From contig NC_077229.1 of assembly GCF_027887165.1 (NCBI RefSeq), positions 204,811,753 through 204,875,752 on the forward strand: a stretch of DNA of 64,000 nt, in the 5' to 3' direction. The position numbers and the translations under genes are program-made. Positions 62,476 to 64,000 of the stretch are shown here, piece by piece (position 1 is the stretch's first letter; each line of letters begins with the position of its first letter). The notes beneath the pieces were generated by a model, which ran no database searches, was not told where the DNA came from, and was given only the letters and a program-made list of their open reading frames with translations. Source of the stretch: Monodelphis domestica (taxonomy: Eukaryota > Chordata > Mammalia > Didelphimorphia > Didelphidae).

Positions 62476-62601
62476 TCATAGGGCTTTCTTGTCCCCAATT
62501 CCATTAGCTTCAGTGAAATGAACTTTGGGAAAACCATTCGTGACTTCTTTTCCTGCAAGCTTCTCTTTCGATTCTTGTGTGAGAGGCTTTTTCCGGTATG
62601 T
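62476..62601 (-). CDS. ELOVL2: ELOVL2 last coding exon (C-terminal 41 residues)
   Basis: ELOVL2 is an ER-membrane condensing enzyme elongating C20 and C22 polyunsaturated fatty acids. On the minus strand the exon reads [20 protein letters not shown] then [14 protein letters not shown] and ends DKKAL, stop TGA. It matches the human tail QTYRKKP...AGKEVKNGFSKAYFTAANG...NKKAQ (from memory). The acceptor is a pyrimidine-rich tract ending ccaacag just upstream. The final KKAL fits the C-terminal KKXX di-lysine ER-retrieval signal. The membrane segments and the HXXHH active site lie in exons outside the window. Convergent with SYCP2L. Confidence 0.95.
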   Translation of the reverse strand, partial: TYRKKPLTQESKEKLAGKEVTNGFPKVHFTEANGIGDKKAL

Positions 62602-62937
62602 CTGTTGGATATACAGATTGAGAAAAAGAAAAAAATACCAACAGTATTTCAGTAAGAGCTTTTTCTTTAATCACTGTCACTTTTTTTCCCCCAAGCACTA
62701 CTTAAAACTTTTTCAAGTGCTGTATTTTCATCATTTCACAATATGGTTCCAATGGATCTTTTCCTTTCCAGGCTTATTGCACATTATTCTCTTTCACTCA
62801 CAAAACTTTCTAAATTAAACTGGCCTAATTTCTGTTCTCTGCACACAAGTGTCTGTCTTCTGCCTTCCTTCATTTGCACAGACTGCTCAACAGGCTCAAC
62901 AGGGGGAGGGGGTGTCTTCCTTTTCACCTCCACTTCT

Positions 62938-63457
62938 TAGAACTCCTAGCTCTTTTCAAGGCTCAGCTCAATAGCTATCTCCTACAGAGACTTTTCTAGA
63001 TTCCCCCCACTTGCTAGTGTCTCCTCTTCTCGTCAAATTACCTTGTATATACTCATTGTACATGTTTTGTATTTACTTATCTGGGTACCTATTGTTTCTC
63101 AACAATAAAAATGTAAGCCCAGGGCAGCTGGATAGAGAGATAAAAAGTCATTTAAAAAGTAGATAGAGAGCCAGGCCAGAGAAAGGAGGTTCTGGTTTCA
63201 AATCTGGCTTCCGATACTTTCTAGCTGTGTGACCCTGGGCAAGTCACCTAACTCCCAGTTGCCTAGCCCTTATGGCATTTCTGCCTTAGAACTGATACTT
63301 AGCACTGATTCTAAAACAGAATGTAAAGTTTTGTAAAAAAAAGAAAAATGTAAGCTTCTTAAGGTTGAGGAATTTTTGTCTCCAATTCCCAGGACTTTAG
63401 GACAGTGCCTGACATTTGATAGATGCTTAATAAATGCTGGCTTAATGCATGAATTAA
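62938..63457 (+). mobile_element. L2 LINE 3' end split by a SINE
   Basis: 'aaggctcagctcaatagcta' ... 'aacaataaaaatgtaagc' then, after the SINE, 'ttcttaaggttgaggaattt', 'cagtgcctgacatttgatag', 'tgcttaataaatgctggctt'. One L2 copy in two pieces (62938-63118 and 63356-63457). Confidence 0.9.
63119..63343 (+). mobile_element. Marsupial SINE with 12-bp target-site duplication, inside L2
   Basis: 'cagggcagctggatagagag' to 'gattctaaaacagaatgtaa' and an A-rich tail. Flanked by identical aaaaatgtaagc at 63107-63118 and 63344-63355. Confidence 0.95.
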
Positions 63458-64000
63458 TATAGAATTTCCCTTTGTCCAAGGCTAGAGTATCTTCTGAGCT
63501 CGACTTATACATGAAAATCAGGTAGTAAAGTAGTTGCACAGTTTCTAATAAAAGCTTCCTTATTTTACCTGCTCTATACTAGACTGTGTGTCTTGCTAAT
63601 GTGACTATTACTACAGTAATTATCTCTCTTACAAGTAAGTGTAACCAGGTCTTTGGACCCAAGTATATCAATGCAAACATGTCTGAATGTCTGGTTATAG
63701 AAGGACATACTGTTTTATTAAGAAATGCTGTTGAGGACCCAAAGTTTTGGTTCAGATTTTCATTGGCTTGTGCCACTTTCTTACTATCTCACTAAAATAC
63801 CAGAGCTCCACCTGCAAAGGCTGAGCAAGGGAAATGCTTTAAGCTAGTTGCTAGTCAAGAAAACAACTCAGGTTGGGACAGAAATCATATACACCATTCA
63901 CAAAGGGCTCTGATCTAATTTGAGTCAGAGCACCCAGTTCCATTCATTACTGGCTTGTCGTCTGCTCCTCTTTGTTCCTGGTCATAAAGTAGCAGAGTGA

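Larger units (their letters stand above)
62602..64000 (-). other. ELOVL2: ELOVL2 last intron (partial)
   Basis: No upstream ELOVL2 exon was found to the right edge. Holds an L2 tail split by a SINE (about 62938-63457) and otherwise unique sequence. A 63-69 codon open frame on each strand at 63580-63795 is unrecognised and probably chance. Confidence 0.7.

Noticed and set aside
62510-62698. 62-codon minus-strand frame over the ELOVL2 exon
   Set aside because: It is the wrong frame; the true reading is shifted and ends at 62476.
63579-63795. Opposing 65-69 codon frames at the right edge
   Set aside because: Inside the ELOVL2 intron; neither matches an ELOVL exon (no HXXHH or membrane segment pattern).
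1-64000. CRISPR arrays, operons, ribosome-binding sites, plasmid or phage features
   Set aside because: None seen; the window is vertebrate nuclear DNA with introns and retrotransposons.

Overview
This is a vertebrate nuclear window, almost certainly from a marsupial. It has long AT-rich introns with short exons. It is packed with marsupial-type tRNA/MIR-derived SINEs (the 'ggcagctaggtggcacagtg' head with a 'gtgtgaccctgggcaagtca' core), L2, CR1/L3 and L1 fragments. No bacterial, plasmid or CRISPR feature is present. The species cannot be told from the sequence alone.

Two protein-coding genes are supported. Positions 1 to about 52.6 kb (+ strand) hold the 3' two thirds of SYCP2L (synaptonemal complex protein 2-like). 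I find 23 exons between 1534 and 51778, from the end of the N-terminal globular region (Spt16M-like domain) through a long polar linker to a C-terminal coiled coil. Joined, they give 1869 nt, or 622 codons plus a TGA, and the reading phase is consistent at all 22 junctions. The first part of the gene lies upstream of the window. Near the right edge (- strand) is the last coding exon of ELOVL2 (62476-62601), a PUFA elongase, with a long 3' UTR running left to about 59.0 kb. The two genes converge tail to tail, as I recall them in human 6p24.2. They share no pathway: SYCP2L is a meiotic/oocyte chromosome protein and ELOVL2 an ER lipid enzyme.

Layout: 1-1.4 kb, antisense L1 3' ends in a SYCP2L intron. 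1.5-51.8 kb, SYCP2L exons separated by repeat-filled introns. These include a solo-LTR-like stretch at about 6.0-6.7 kb, a CR1/L3 tail at 11.0-11.6 kb, a tRNA-Met-like relic at 16.7 kb, a pure 11-bp tandem repeat at 17.56-17.73 kb, and an L2 copy split by a later SINE at 28.4-30.0 kb. 51.8-59.0 kb, intergenic: a 95-bp duplicated segment, back-to-back SINEs, a C22 tract, a 5'-truncated L1 with target-site duplications, an L2 tail and a second LTR-like stretch. 59.0-62.6 kb, ELOVL2 3' UTR and last exon. 62.6-64 kb, ELOVL2 intron with an L2 copy split by a SINE.

The most useful observations are: the full set of small SYCP2L linker exons recovered by phase closure, a likely GC-AG intron after exon 3, tandem donors 7 nt apart at two exons, the diverged tRNA-like locus, the 95-bp duplication and a recurring roughly 1-kb old repeat family. 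I saw no clear sign of a wholly new biological system.
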